NCBI GenBank assembly: GCA_030586765.1 | Contig: JAUQZZ010000038.1 | Span: 1 to 14,259, forward strand | DNA from: Candidatus Brocadiales bacterium | GTDB taxonomy: Bacteria > Planctomycetota > Brocadiia > Brocadiales > Bathyanammoxibiaceae | Direction: 5' to 3' | DNA: 14,259 nt | Shown here: positions 6,151 through 12,560 of the stretch, piece after piece | Layout: each line of letters opens with the position of its first letter | Numbering within the stretch: position 1 is the first letter of the stretch | Translations under genes and position numbers: made by a program | The notes under the pieces: generated by a model | The model's input: the letters and a program-made list of their open reading frames with translations, nothing else | Databases searched by the model: none | Told to the model about the DNA's origin: nothing

Positions 6151-7599
6151 ATGAGTAGGATTTTTGACCAACTCAAGAAACTCGATAAAGGTAAGAAAGA
6201 TAACCCAACCTCAGGGGAAAGAAGCTCCTCCTTTACTACCCTTAAGGACTCTCTGAATCCTAAGGCTGGAAGAACCATGGACCGTAAGAGGATAATAATG
6301 TGGGCTTCCATCGGCATTCCTATCCTCCTGGCAGGTTTTTTCTTGCCCAGGGTGTTTCTTAAAACAGCACCCGTCCGCAAACTAACCCCTGTTCAATATA
6401 CACCACCCCCCGTGGTCAGAGAGGCCCCGAAACCCTCACCCGAGGGAGCTCCTGCAATAGAAGAGATAACCCTACCTACAATACTATCTTTAGAGGCCAT
6501 CGAAGAAATCCCCCTGCAAGAAGAGAAGGCAGCGCCTGGGGTTGCTGCGGCGCCCTCAATAGAAATCCTCGAACTGAAACTCGAGGGCCCCTCAGCTATT
6601 GAAACAACCCCTATAAAGCCCTCTGAAGAGGCACCTCCTCGAGTGGCAGGGTTAGAACCCATAGAATTGGCGCCAGAAGCCCCTCTGGAACCTACTGCAC
6701 CCAAGGTAGCGGGGCTGGAAAAACCCGAGGCACCGGAGGCGCCTCATATAGAAATAAAGGCAGTGCCCCCCAGAGAACCTGAAAGACCTACAACAGCGCC
6801 AGTTCCACCCACAGAAAGGGTAGCACCTCCTAAACCCGTAGAGCTAGAAAAGCCCTCAGTAGCCATGGCCCCGGAACCCTTGAGGGGGATAGAGCGCAAA
6901 AGCCTCACACCGGCAGTAGTTCCAGCCCAACCCCCGGCGGTAAAGGAGCCGGTTCCTCCCCCTCCTCCAGAGGAAGAAATGCCTCCTGAGGAGGAAATAC
7001 CCATACCCACTAAAAAGATAGACAAAGGGGAGAGGTTCAAGCTGGCAGTCTTTTATCAAAAAAGCGGTGAGTTAAAAAAGGCCCAGGAGCAATACGCCGA
7101 GATTGTAAAGCTAGACCCCATGGACGCAGAGGTTCATAATAATCTGGGTTCCATATATCAAGAATGGGGAGATTACGAACGGGCCGTACAGTCGTACCGT
7201 AAGGCAATACTGCTTAAACCCAACTACTATAAGGCCCGCAACAACTTAGGGGTGGCCCTTTACAAGAAGGGTAATTTGGAAGGCGCCCTAAGGGAATTTC
7301 AAACGGTTGTAGAGGCCAATCCCAGAGATGTACAGAGTCTTACCAATCTGGGTGTAGTCTCAAAGAAACTAGGCGAGGTCTATCGGGCCAGGCAGTTTTT
7401 TGAGAAGGCCCTTTCTATAAGCCCCTCTCATGTGGAAGCTCATTATAACCTAGCCCTTATCCTAGAAGACCATGGCGAGGTAGCTAACGCTATCTACCAT
7501 TACCAAAAATTTCTTGAATTCTCTGGGGGGAGGTACGCCTCTTTGACGGAAGAGGTAATGAAGCATCTTGAGGGTCTATCAGGACGCAACTTGAGATAA
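6151..7599 (+). CDS. MshN-like membrane-anchored TPR protein
   Basis: The 482-residue protein begins MSRIFDQLKKLDKGKK, a short basic cytoplasmic head like that of MshN. A transmembrane helix follows at about 48-70. Residues 70-290 are a Pro/Glu/Ala-rich linker with two copies of VAGLE (165 and 186), long enough to span periplasm. Five tetratricopeptide repeats fill about 291-465, with clear N-x-L-G and A-x-x-x-Y/F-x-x-A-L spacing. TPRs mediate protein contacts; with its neighbours it probably helps assemble or stabilise the secretin complex. It starts six bases after the ATPase stop, with no visible Shine-Dalgarno sequence, so it probably relies on coupling. It is the last gene of the operon, and no rho-independent terminator follows it. 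Other TPR pilus proteins such as PilF/PilW are alternatives, but they lack this head and linker. Confidence 0.8.
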   Translation: MSRIFDQLKKLDKGKKDNPTSGERSSSFTTLKDSLNPKAGRTMDRKRIIMWASIGIPILLAGFFLPRVFLKTAPVRKLTPVQYTPPPVVREAPKPSPEGAPAIEEITLPTILSLEAIEEIPLQEEKAAPGVAAAPSIEILELKLEGPSAIETTPIKPSEEAPPRVAGLEPIELAPEAPLEPTAPKVAGLEKPEAPEAPHIEIKAVPPREPERPTTAPVPPTERVAPPKPVELEKPSVAMAPEPLRGIERKSLTPAVVPAQPPAVKEPVPPPPPEEEMPPEEEIPIPTKKIDKGERFKLAVFYQKSGELKKAQEQYAEIVKLDPMDAEVHNNLGSIYQEWGDYERAVQSYRKAILLKPNYYKARNNLGVALYKKGNLEGALREFQTVVEANPRDVQSLTNLGVVSKKLGEVYRARQFFEKALSISPSHVEAHYNLALILEDHGEVANAIYHYQKFLEFSGGRYASLTEEVMKHLEGLSGRNLR

Positions 7600-7605
7600 A
7601 AAAAC

Positions 7606-7633
7606 TTGACAAAAACCAAATTTTTAGTAAAAT
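7606..7633 (+). promoter_or_regulatory. Strong sigma-70 promoter after the TPR gene, reading toward polA
   Basis: A perfect -35 TTGACA (7606-7611) is followed after 16 bases by TAAAAT (7628-7633), immediately before a second -10-like TATAAT (7634-7639). The -35 begins only six bases after the stop of the TPR gene. The predicted start is near 7640, leaving about 278 bases before polA. Confidence 0.7.
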
Positions 7634-7639
7634 TATAAT

Positions 7640-7917
7640 GATTCCTAGAGAGGCTAAAGCTTTCCAGCCTATGGCGGGTTTTTAAACCTGTCATGACCTC
7701 CCTTGAAGAGCATCTAATCTTATAACTTCCAAAGGATTTATTTTAGGTACAACTCAATTAACTTTTCTCAGGGGCAAGAGTAAAAGTCCAGCCTAAGCGT
7801 CGAGTTTTTAACATGGCAGGTAGGATTTTGAAAGGAACGTTTTTCCCCATTTAATCTTTCCTGGAATCCTCTTTGGAAACCTGCGCTTAAAAAGCCTGTG
7901 CAATAAAAAGACTGCTA
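7640..7917 (+). ncRNA. Candidate structured leader RNA (or small RNA) ahead of polA
   Basis: The 318 bases between the TPR gene and polA hold no convincing gene but are dense in potential RNA structure. I see AGGCU/AGCCU (7651-7670, 5 bp) and an adjoining hairpin of up to 11 bp with two G-U pairs (7671-7694). A 9-bp hairpin with one bulge spans 7761-7787. A long imperfect helix runs 7805-7893 with segments 7805-7811/7887-7893, 7816-7821/7879-7884, 7822-7827/7865-7870 and 7830-7834/7856-7860. A 9-bp pairing of 7687-7695 with 7812-7820 would exclude both the second hairpin and part of the long helix. No U-tract terminator separates it from polA, so a long 5' leader is likelier than a free RNA. 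I recognise no known RNA family. Confidence 0.4.
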
Positions 7918-10590
7918 ATGTCCGAAAGGTTATTTATCATAGACGGGCACTCCCACTGCTATCAGGCCTATTACGCTATCTCTGACCTGACCAGTCCTAA
8001 GGGCCTGCCGATAAACGCTGTTTATGGCTTTGTGGGCATGCTGAGGAAGCTGATAAGGGACCAAAAACCTGATTACCTGGTAGCCGTGTTCGACACCAGT
8101 GGCCCCACCTTCAGACACGCCCAGTACACCGCCTACAAGGCCCATAGGAAGGAGACACCCGATGACCTGAACGTGCAAATACCCTTGATCTTTAAGATCC
8201 TGGAGGCCTACCACATCCCCATATACTTCTATGAGGGATACGAGGCCGATGATGTCATAGGAACCCTGGCCAAGCAGGCCTCTATGAAAAAGATAGAGAC
8301 CTATATTGTTACTGCTGATAAAGACGTGGAACAGTTAATAGACCCCTATATAAAGATTTATAATGCCAAGAAAGACCTTGTCTTAGACCTAGAAACCCTT
8401 AAGAAGGAGAAGGGCATAAGCCCTGACCAGGTAAGGGATGTATTGGCCCTAACCGGCGACAGCATAGACAATATCCCAGGGGTGCCCGGCATAGGGCCGA
8501 AAACTGCCCTAGAACTCATCCACCGTTGGGGTTCCTTAGAAGCCATACTAGAAAATATAGATAACATCCAGGGGGGTAAACGGGAGGAAAAGCTCAGGGA
8601 AGGTCTTCGGGCCTTTGCCCCTCAGGCCCGTCAGGCCAAGCAGTTGGTAACCATCTGTACCGAGGTACCTGTAGAACTAGACCTCAAGGCCTGCCACATG
8701 GACGGAATAGACGAGAAGACCCTCAGGAGGCTCTTTCAGGAATTTGGATTCAAAAGCTTCCTGGCCGAGATGATCCCTGCTATCCAGATAGAGGAGGCCA
8801 ACTATACTATCGTAAACACCCCAGAGAGGTTCCAGGCCCTCCTTGGGGAATTAAAGAACCAAAAGGCCTTCTCCTTTGACTTAGAAACCACCAGCCTCTA
8901 TGTGGTAGAGGCAGAGATTGTAGGCATGTCCTTCTCCTGGAAGGAAAAGGAGGCCTACTATTTACCTCTCAAGGCCCCCCTGGGGCAGGGCACCCTGAGC
9001 CCAAAGATATTGGAGGAAATTAAGCCCTCCCTGGAAGACCCAGGCATTAAAAAGATGGGCCAAAACCTTAAATATGACTATGCGGTACTCAAGAACTACG
9101 GGATAGAAATGAAGGGAATAGCCTTTGATACTATGGTAGCCTCCTACCTCCTGAGCCCTACCCGAAGGAGGCACAGCCTGGATGAGCTGGCCATAGAATT
9201 CCTCTCCTACCCGATGACACCCATAACAGAGCTTATAGGCCATGGCAGGGACCAGATTACTATGGACCAGGTAGAACTGGGGAAAATAGCCCGCTATGCC
9301 TGTGCGGACGCTGACATAGCCTATCGTCTTACCTGTGAGATGCAACCCCTTCTGGAGAAGGACGGACTACTTAAGCTCTTTGAGGAAGTAGAGATACCGC
9401 TGATAACCGTCCTGGCAGAGATGGAATATGCCGGGGTTAAACTAGACACTACCCTCCTGAGCGAGATGTCCAAGGCCCTAGATAAGAAGCTTCAGGACAC
9501 GGAGGAAGATATCTTTAAACTGGCAGGGGAGCGCTTTAACGTGGGCTCCCCAAGGCAGATTGCCAGCATACTCTTTGAAAAGTTGGGTCTTGAACCCCTT
9601 CGACGGACAAAGACCGGGCCCTCTACAGTCTCCCGGGTGTTGGAGAGCCTGGCCAAGCGACATCCTCTCCCCGCCCTACTGGCAGAACACAGACAGATGA
9701 GCAAGCTCAAATCCACTTATATAGACACCCTTCCTAAGATGATAAGCCGGAAGACTGGAAAGGTGCACACCTCCTTTAATCAGACCGTCACTGCCACTGG
9801 CAGACTCTCCTCTAGCGAACCTAACCTCCAAAATATCCCTATTCGTACCGAACTGGGCAGAGAGATACGCAGGGCCTTCATCCCCTCCCAGGAAGGCCTT
9901 GTCTTCCTGGCCCTGGACTACTCTCAGATAGAATTGAGAATCCTTGCCCATTTCTCTGAGGACCCGGCCCTTATCAGGGCCTTTCAGGAGGATTTGGACA
10001 TCCATGCCTGGGTAGCCTCTAAGATTTACGGCGTAGAGCTAGACCAGGTGAGCCCTGAGATGAGGAGGACGGCCAAGGCAGTGAACTTTGGCATTATCTA
10101 CGGCCTCAGCCCTATGGGTCTTTCCAGGACTGTAGACATAACCCTTGAAACCGCCAGGGAATTCATTGAGACCTACTTCCGCCTCTTTCAAGGGGTAAAA
10201 GCCTTCCGGGAAGAGGCCATCCAAGAGGCCAGGAAGAAGGGCTCCGTCACCACTATCCTGGGCAGGAAGCGACCTATACCTGGAATAAACTCTCAGAATA
10301 AACAGAAAAGAGCCATGGCCGAGAGGGTTGCCATAAACACTATTATCCAGGGTTCCGCCGCTGACCTGATCAAGGTAGCTATGAACAGGGTCTCGTGCCG
10401 CCTAAAGGAAATGGCCTCTCAGACCAAGATGCTCATACAGATACATGATGAACTCCTGTTTGAACTCCCTGAGGCTGAGCTAGCCACCACTGGAAAGGCC
10501 GTGGAGGAGGAAATGACCCAGGCCCTGAAGCTCCGAGTACCCATTAAGGTGAATCAAAAGGTAGGCAGGAATTGGATGGAGGTGGAATAA
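7918..10590 (+). CDS. polA: DNA polymerase I (5' nuclease, 3'-5' proofreading, polymerase)
   Basis: PolA fills gaps and removes RNA primers during lagging-strand synthesis and repair. All three domains appear intact in 890 residues. The 5' nuclease (1 to about 290) has EADD (Asp111, Asp112), TADKD (Asp134, Asp136) and TGDSIDN (Asp181, Asp184). The 3'-5' exonuclease keeps its acidic residues, FDLET (Asp321, Glu323), NLKYD (Asp387) and YACAD (Tyr460, Asp464), so proofreading should be active, unlike Taq-type enzymes. The polymerase has motif A LDYSQIE (Asp667), motif B with Lys720, Phe724 and Tyr728, and motif C IHDE (Asp844). One oddity: the usual YRAY near the N-terminus reads YQAY, with Gln16 in place of Arg. 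The ATG has no clear Shine-Dalgarno sequence, but the RLFIIDGHS opening matches the family start. coaE follows after 12 bases. Confidence 0.98.
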   Translation: MSERLFIIDGHSHCYQAYYAISDLTSPKGLPINAVYGFVGMLRKLIRDQKPDYLVAVFDTSGPTFRHAQYTAYKAHRKETPDDLNVQIPLIFKILEAYHIPIYFYEGYEADDVIGTLAKQASMKKIETYIVTADKDVEQLIDPYIKIYNAKKDLVLDLETLKKEKGISPDQVRDVLALTGDSIDNIPGVPGIGPKTALELIHRWGSLEAILENIDNIQGGKREEKLREGLRAFAPQARQAKQLVTICTEVPVELDLKACHMDGIDEKTLRRLFQEFGFKSFLAEMIPAIQIEEANYTIVNTPERFQALLGELKNQKAFSFDLETTSLYVVEAEIVGMSFSWKEKEAYYLPLKAPLGQGTLSPKILEEIKPSLEDPGIKKMGQNLKYDYAVLKNYGIEMKGIAFDTMVASYLLSPTRRRHSLDELAIEFLSYPMTPITELIGHGRDQITMDQVELGKIARYACADADIAYRLTCEMQPLLEKDGLLKLFEEVEIPLITVLAEMEYAGVKLDTTLLSEMSKALDKKLQDTEEDIFKLAGERFNVGSPRQIASILFEKLGLEPLRRTKTGPSTVSRVLESLAKRHPLPALLAEHRQMSKLKSTYIDTLPKMISRKTGKVHTSFNQTVTATGRLSSSEPNLQNIPIRTELGREIRRAFIPSQEGLVFLALDYSQIELRILAHFSEDPALIRAFQEDLDIHAWVASKIYGVELDQVSPEMRRTAKAVNFGIIYGLSPMGLSRTVDITLETAREFIETYFRLFQGVKAFREEAIQEARKKGSVTTILGRKRPIPGINSQNKQKRAMAERVAINTIIQGSAADLIKVAMNRVSCRLKEMASQTKMLIQIHDELLFELPEAELATTGKAVEEEMTQALKLRVPIKVNQKVGRNWMEVE

Positions 10591-10602
10591 AAACCTTACT
10601 TT

Positions 10603-11190
10603 ATGCGACCCAAGGTCATAGGCGTCACGGGTGGCATAGCCAGCGGTAAAACCACTGTGGCTGAGATGCTGGGTTCCCTTGGAGCCAAGGTAATTGATGC
10701 CGATAAGATGGCCCATAAACTTCTAGATATCCCCGAGGTAAGGAATCGGTTAGAGAAATTGTGGGGCAAAGAAATACTTAACGAGACAGGAAAGATAAAC
10801 CGAAGGAGCCTTTCCAGGATAGTCTTCTCCCAGGAAGGGGCCTTAAAAGAATTGACCGACATCCTTCATCCTCCTATTCTGGAAGAGATTCGCAGGGAGG
10901 TATCTAAAGGGGATGCCAGGGTTATTGTCCTGGATGCGGCCCTCCTGGAGGAGACAGGTCTGGTGACCTTATGTGACCTACTTATCTTTGTAGAGGCAGA
11001 AGACCTTCTGAGAGAGAAAAGGGTCCAGGAGATAAGAAACTGGCCACCAGAAGAGGTTGCTAGACGCGAAGAGTTCCAGACCCCGAAAGAGGTTAAGAAA
11101 AAGAGGGCGCACTACGTAATCAACAACAACTTTTCTAAGGAGGAAACCTTCGGACAGGTAAAAGAATTTTGGAATAAATTTATCTTGTAA
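10603..11190 (+). CDS. coaE: Dephospho-CoA kinase
   Basis: CoaE phosphorylates the 3'-hydroxyl of dephospho-CoA, the last step of coenzyme A synthesis, in the cytoplasm. The 195-residue length is normal. It opens VIGVTGGIASGKTT with the P-loop GGIASGKT (residues 10-17), followed by AKVIDADKMAH (the DAD motif of the family), LHPPILEEI, and an ALLEETGL segment corresponding to the usual PLLFE. The basic lid and KKKRAHYVINNN near the C-terminus replace the usual RADYVIDN. The ATG at 10603 is 12 bases after polA with no clear ribosome binding site, so it is probably co-transcribed and possibly coupled with polA. Rho follows after 32 bases. I see nothing damaged or unusual. Confidence 0.95.
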   Translation: MRPKVIGVTGGIASGKTTVAEMLGSLGAKVIDADKMAHKLLDIPEVRNRLEKLWGKEILNETGKINRRSLSRIVFSQEGALKELTDILHPPILEEIRREVSKGDARVIVLDAALLEETGLVTLCDLLIFVEAEDLLREKRVQEIRNWPPEEVARREEFQTPKEVKKKRAHYVINNNFSKEETFGQVKEFWNKFIL

Positions 11191-11217
11191 GATAATTTCT
11201 AGATAATTTTTGGAGGA
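11169..11217 (+). promoter_or_regulatory. rho leader: possible promoter, 11-base tandem repeat and ribosome binding site
   Basis: AGATAATTT occurs twice, at 11190-11198 and 11201-11209, with an 11-base period and starting on the last base of the coaE stop codon. The first copy contains GATAAT (11191-11196), which lies 16 bases after TTGGAA (11169-11174), a moderate promoter match. TGGAGGA (11211-11217) is a strong binding site five bases before the rho ATG, in contrast to the weak sites of polA and coaE. Rho could therefore have its own promoter in addition to read-through from polA-coaE. Confidence 0.4.
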
Positions 11218-11222
11218 ATAAG

Positions 11223-12560
11223 ATGGCTGTAAAATCTCAAAAGACTACCGCAACGATACAAGAAGCAGAAGAAGTAAAGAAGAAAGTGGAAGAGGTAAAA
11301 AAGAAAGAAGAGCTTCATATAAGGGAGCTCCAGAAGATGACCATAAAGGAACTCCAGGAACTGGCCAGGAAAGAAGGAGTAAAGGAGTTCCAGGGCCTAA
11401 AGAAACAAGAGCTCATCTTCAAAATCCTTAAGGACCGTGTAACACAGAATGGCCTGATGTACGGCGAGGGCGTGGTGGAGGTGCTACCAGAGGGTTTTGG
11501 GTTCTTGCGTTCCCCAGCCTACAATTACCTCCCGTGCCCCGATGACATCTACATCTCACCCTCCCAGATCCGCAGGTTCGGTATCAGGACAGGGGCCATT
11601 GTACAGGGTCAGATACGCCCACCCAAGGATAACGAGAGGTACTTTGCCCTCCTTAAGGTGGAGGCCATAAACTTCCAAGACCCTGAGACCCTTAGCGAAA
11701 AGGCCCTCTTTGACGACCTGACCCCCCTTCATCCCGCGGGACGCATCATCCTGGAGACCACCACAGAGGAGATCAACATGAGGGTAATGGACCTCATTAC
11801 CCCCATAGGAAAGGGCCAGAGGGGCCTTATCGTGTCCCCTCCCCGTGCCGGCAAGACGGTTCTCCTCCAGAAGGTGGCCAATTCTGTAAGGAAAAATCAC
11901 CCAGAGGTGGTCCTCATCATCCTCCTTATTGATGAGCGCCCAGAAGAGGTGACCGAGATGGAGAGGGCCACGGACGCCGAGGTGATTAGCTCTACCTTCG
12001 ATGAGCCAGCCAGCCGCCACGTCCAGGTGGCAGAGATGGTCATTGAAAAGGCCAAGAGGCTGGTAGAGTACGGCAAAGATGTAATGATACTCCTGGATTC
12101 TATCACCCGCCTGGCCAGGGCACACAACACCGAGGTGCCCCATAGTGGGAAGATCCTCTCTGGTGGTGTAGACGCCAATGCCCTGCAGAAACCCAAGCGC
12201 TTCTTTGGCGCCGCAAGAAACATCGAGGAGGGTGGAAGCCTGACCATTATTGCCACTGCCCTGATAGACACAGGCAGCCGAATGGATGACGTAATCTACG
12301 AGGAATTTAAAGGTACAGGCAATATGGAACTCCATCTGGATAGGCGCCTGGCAGACCGCAGGCTCTTCCCAGCCATAGACATCACCCGCTCTGGTACCCG
12401 TAAGGAAGAACTTCTCTTAGACCCAGAGGAGCTCAAGAGGGTATGGCTCCTGAGGAAGGTCCTTAATGAGACCAATCCTATCGAGGCCATAGAACTCCTC
12501 AGGGAGAGATTGAAAAAGACCAAGACCAACGCAGAGTTCTTGATGAGCCTTAATATCTAG
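11223..12560 (+). CDS. rho: Transcription termination factor Rho
   Basis: Rho is a hexameric RNA-dependent ATPase that releases transcripts. A Lys/Glu-rich extension of about 35 residues precedes the Rho N-terminal helical domain (LQKMTIKELQELARKEG onward). The OB-fold RNA-binding domain covers about 79-150 (GEGVVEVLPEGFGFLRSP, then YISPSQIRRFGI). The motor domain has Walker A SPPRAGKT (205-212), DERPEEV (237-243) with the catalytic-glutamate region, Walker B ILLDS (289-293), SGGVDANALQKPKRFFGAAR with the R-loop side, and a standard C-terminus. At 445 residues it is slightly longer than the 419 of E. coli because of the N-terminal extension. The start is supported by TGGAGGA. It closes the polA-coaE-rho series, and its stop codon overlaps that of mnmG on the other strand, so no intrinsic terminator fits between them. 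Confidence 0.98.
   Translation: MAVKSQKTTATIQEAEEVKKKVEEVKKKEELHIRELQKMTIKELQELARKEGVKEFQGLKKQELIFKILKDRVTQNGLMYGEGVVEVLPEGFGFLRSPAYNYLPCPDDIYISPSQIRRFGIRTGAIVQGQIRPPKDNERYFALLKVEAINFQDPETLSEKALFDDLTPLHPAGRIILETTTEEINMRVMDLITPIGKGQRGLIVSPPRAGKTVLLQKVANSVRKNHPEVVLIILLIDERPEEVTEMERATDAEVISSTFDEPASRHVQVAEMVIEKAKRLVEYGKDVMILLDSITRLARAHNTEVPHSGKILSGGVDANALQKPKRFFGAARNIEEGGSLTIIATALIDTGSRMDDVIYEEFKGTGNMELHLDRRLADRRLFPAIDITRSGTRKEELLLDPEELKRVWLLRKVLNETNPIEAIELLRERLKKTKTNAEFLMSLNI

Noticed and set aside
7638..7685. Fifteen-codon frame beginning at an ATG just after the promoter
   Set aside because: The ATG overlaps the -10 region and predicted transcription start, leaving no room for ribosome binding.
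7671..7694. Rho-independent terminator for the secretin operon
   Set aside because: The hairpin is stable, but it is followed by GACCTCCC instead of a T-run, and it lies downstream of a new promoter.
7770..7835. Resemblance to a GEMM-type c-di-GMP riboswitch (GGGGCAAGAG, then AGCCUAAG, then CAUGGCAGG)
   Set aside because: The core ACGCAAAGC element and the GAAA tetraloop hairpin are missing, and the helices do not form in the required order. The likeness is only in short pieces.
7640..7917. 6S RNA (ssrS)
   Set aside because: The ends do not close into a long rod and no central bubble flanked by conserved helices is apparent. The structure is several separate hairpins.
11556..12335. Long open frame (259 codons) on the minus strand inside rho
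   Set aside because: It is a codon-bias shadow of rho, has no recognisable family or ribosome binding site, and rho motifs are intact on the other strand.
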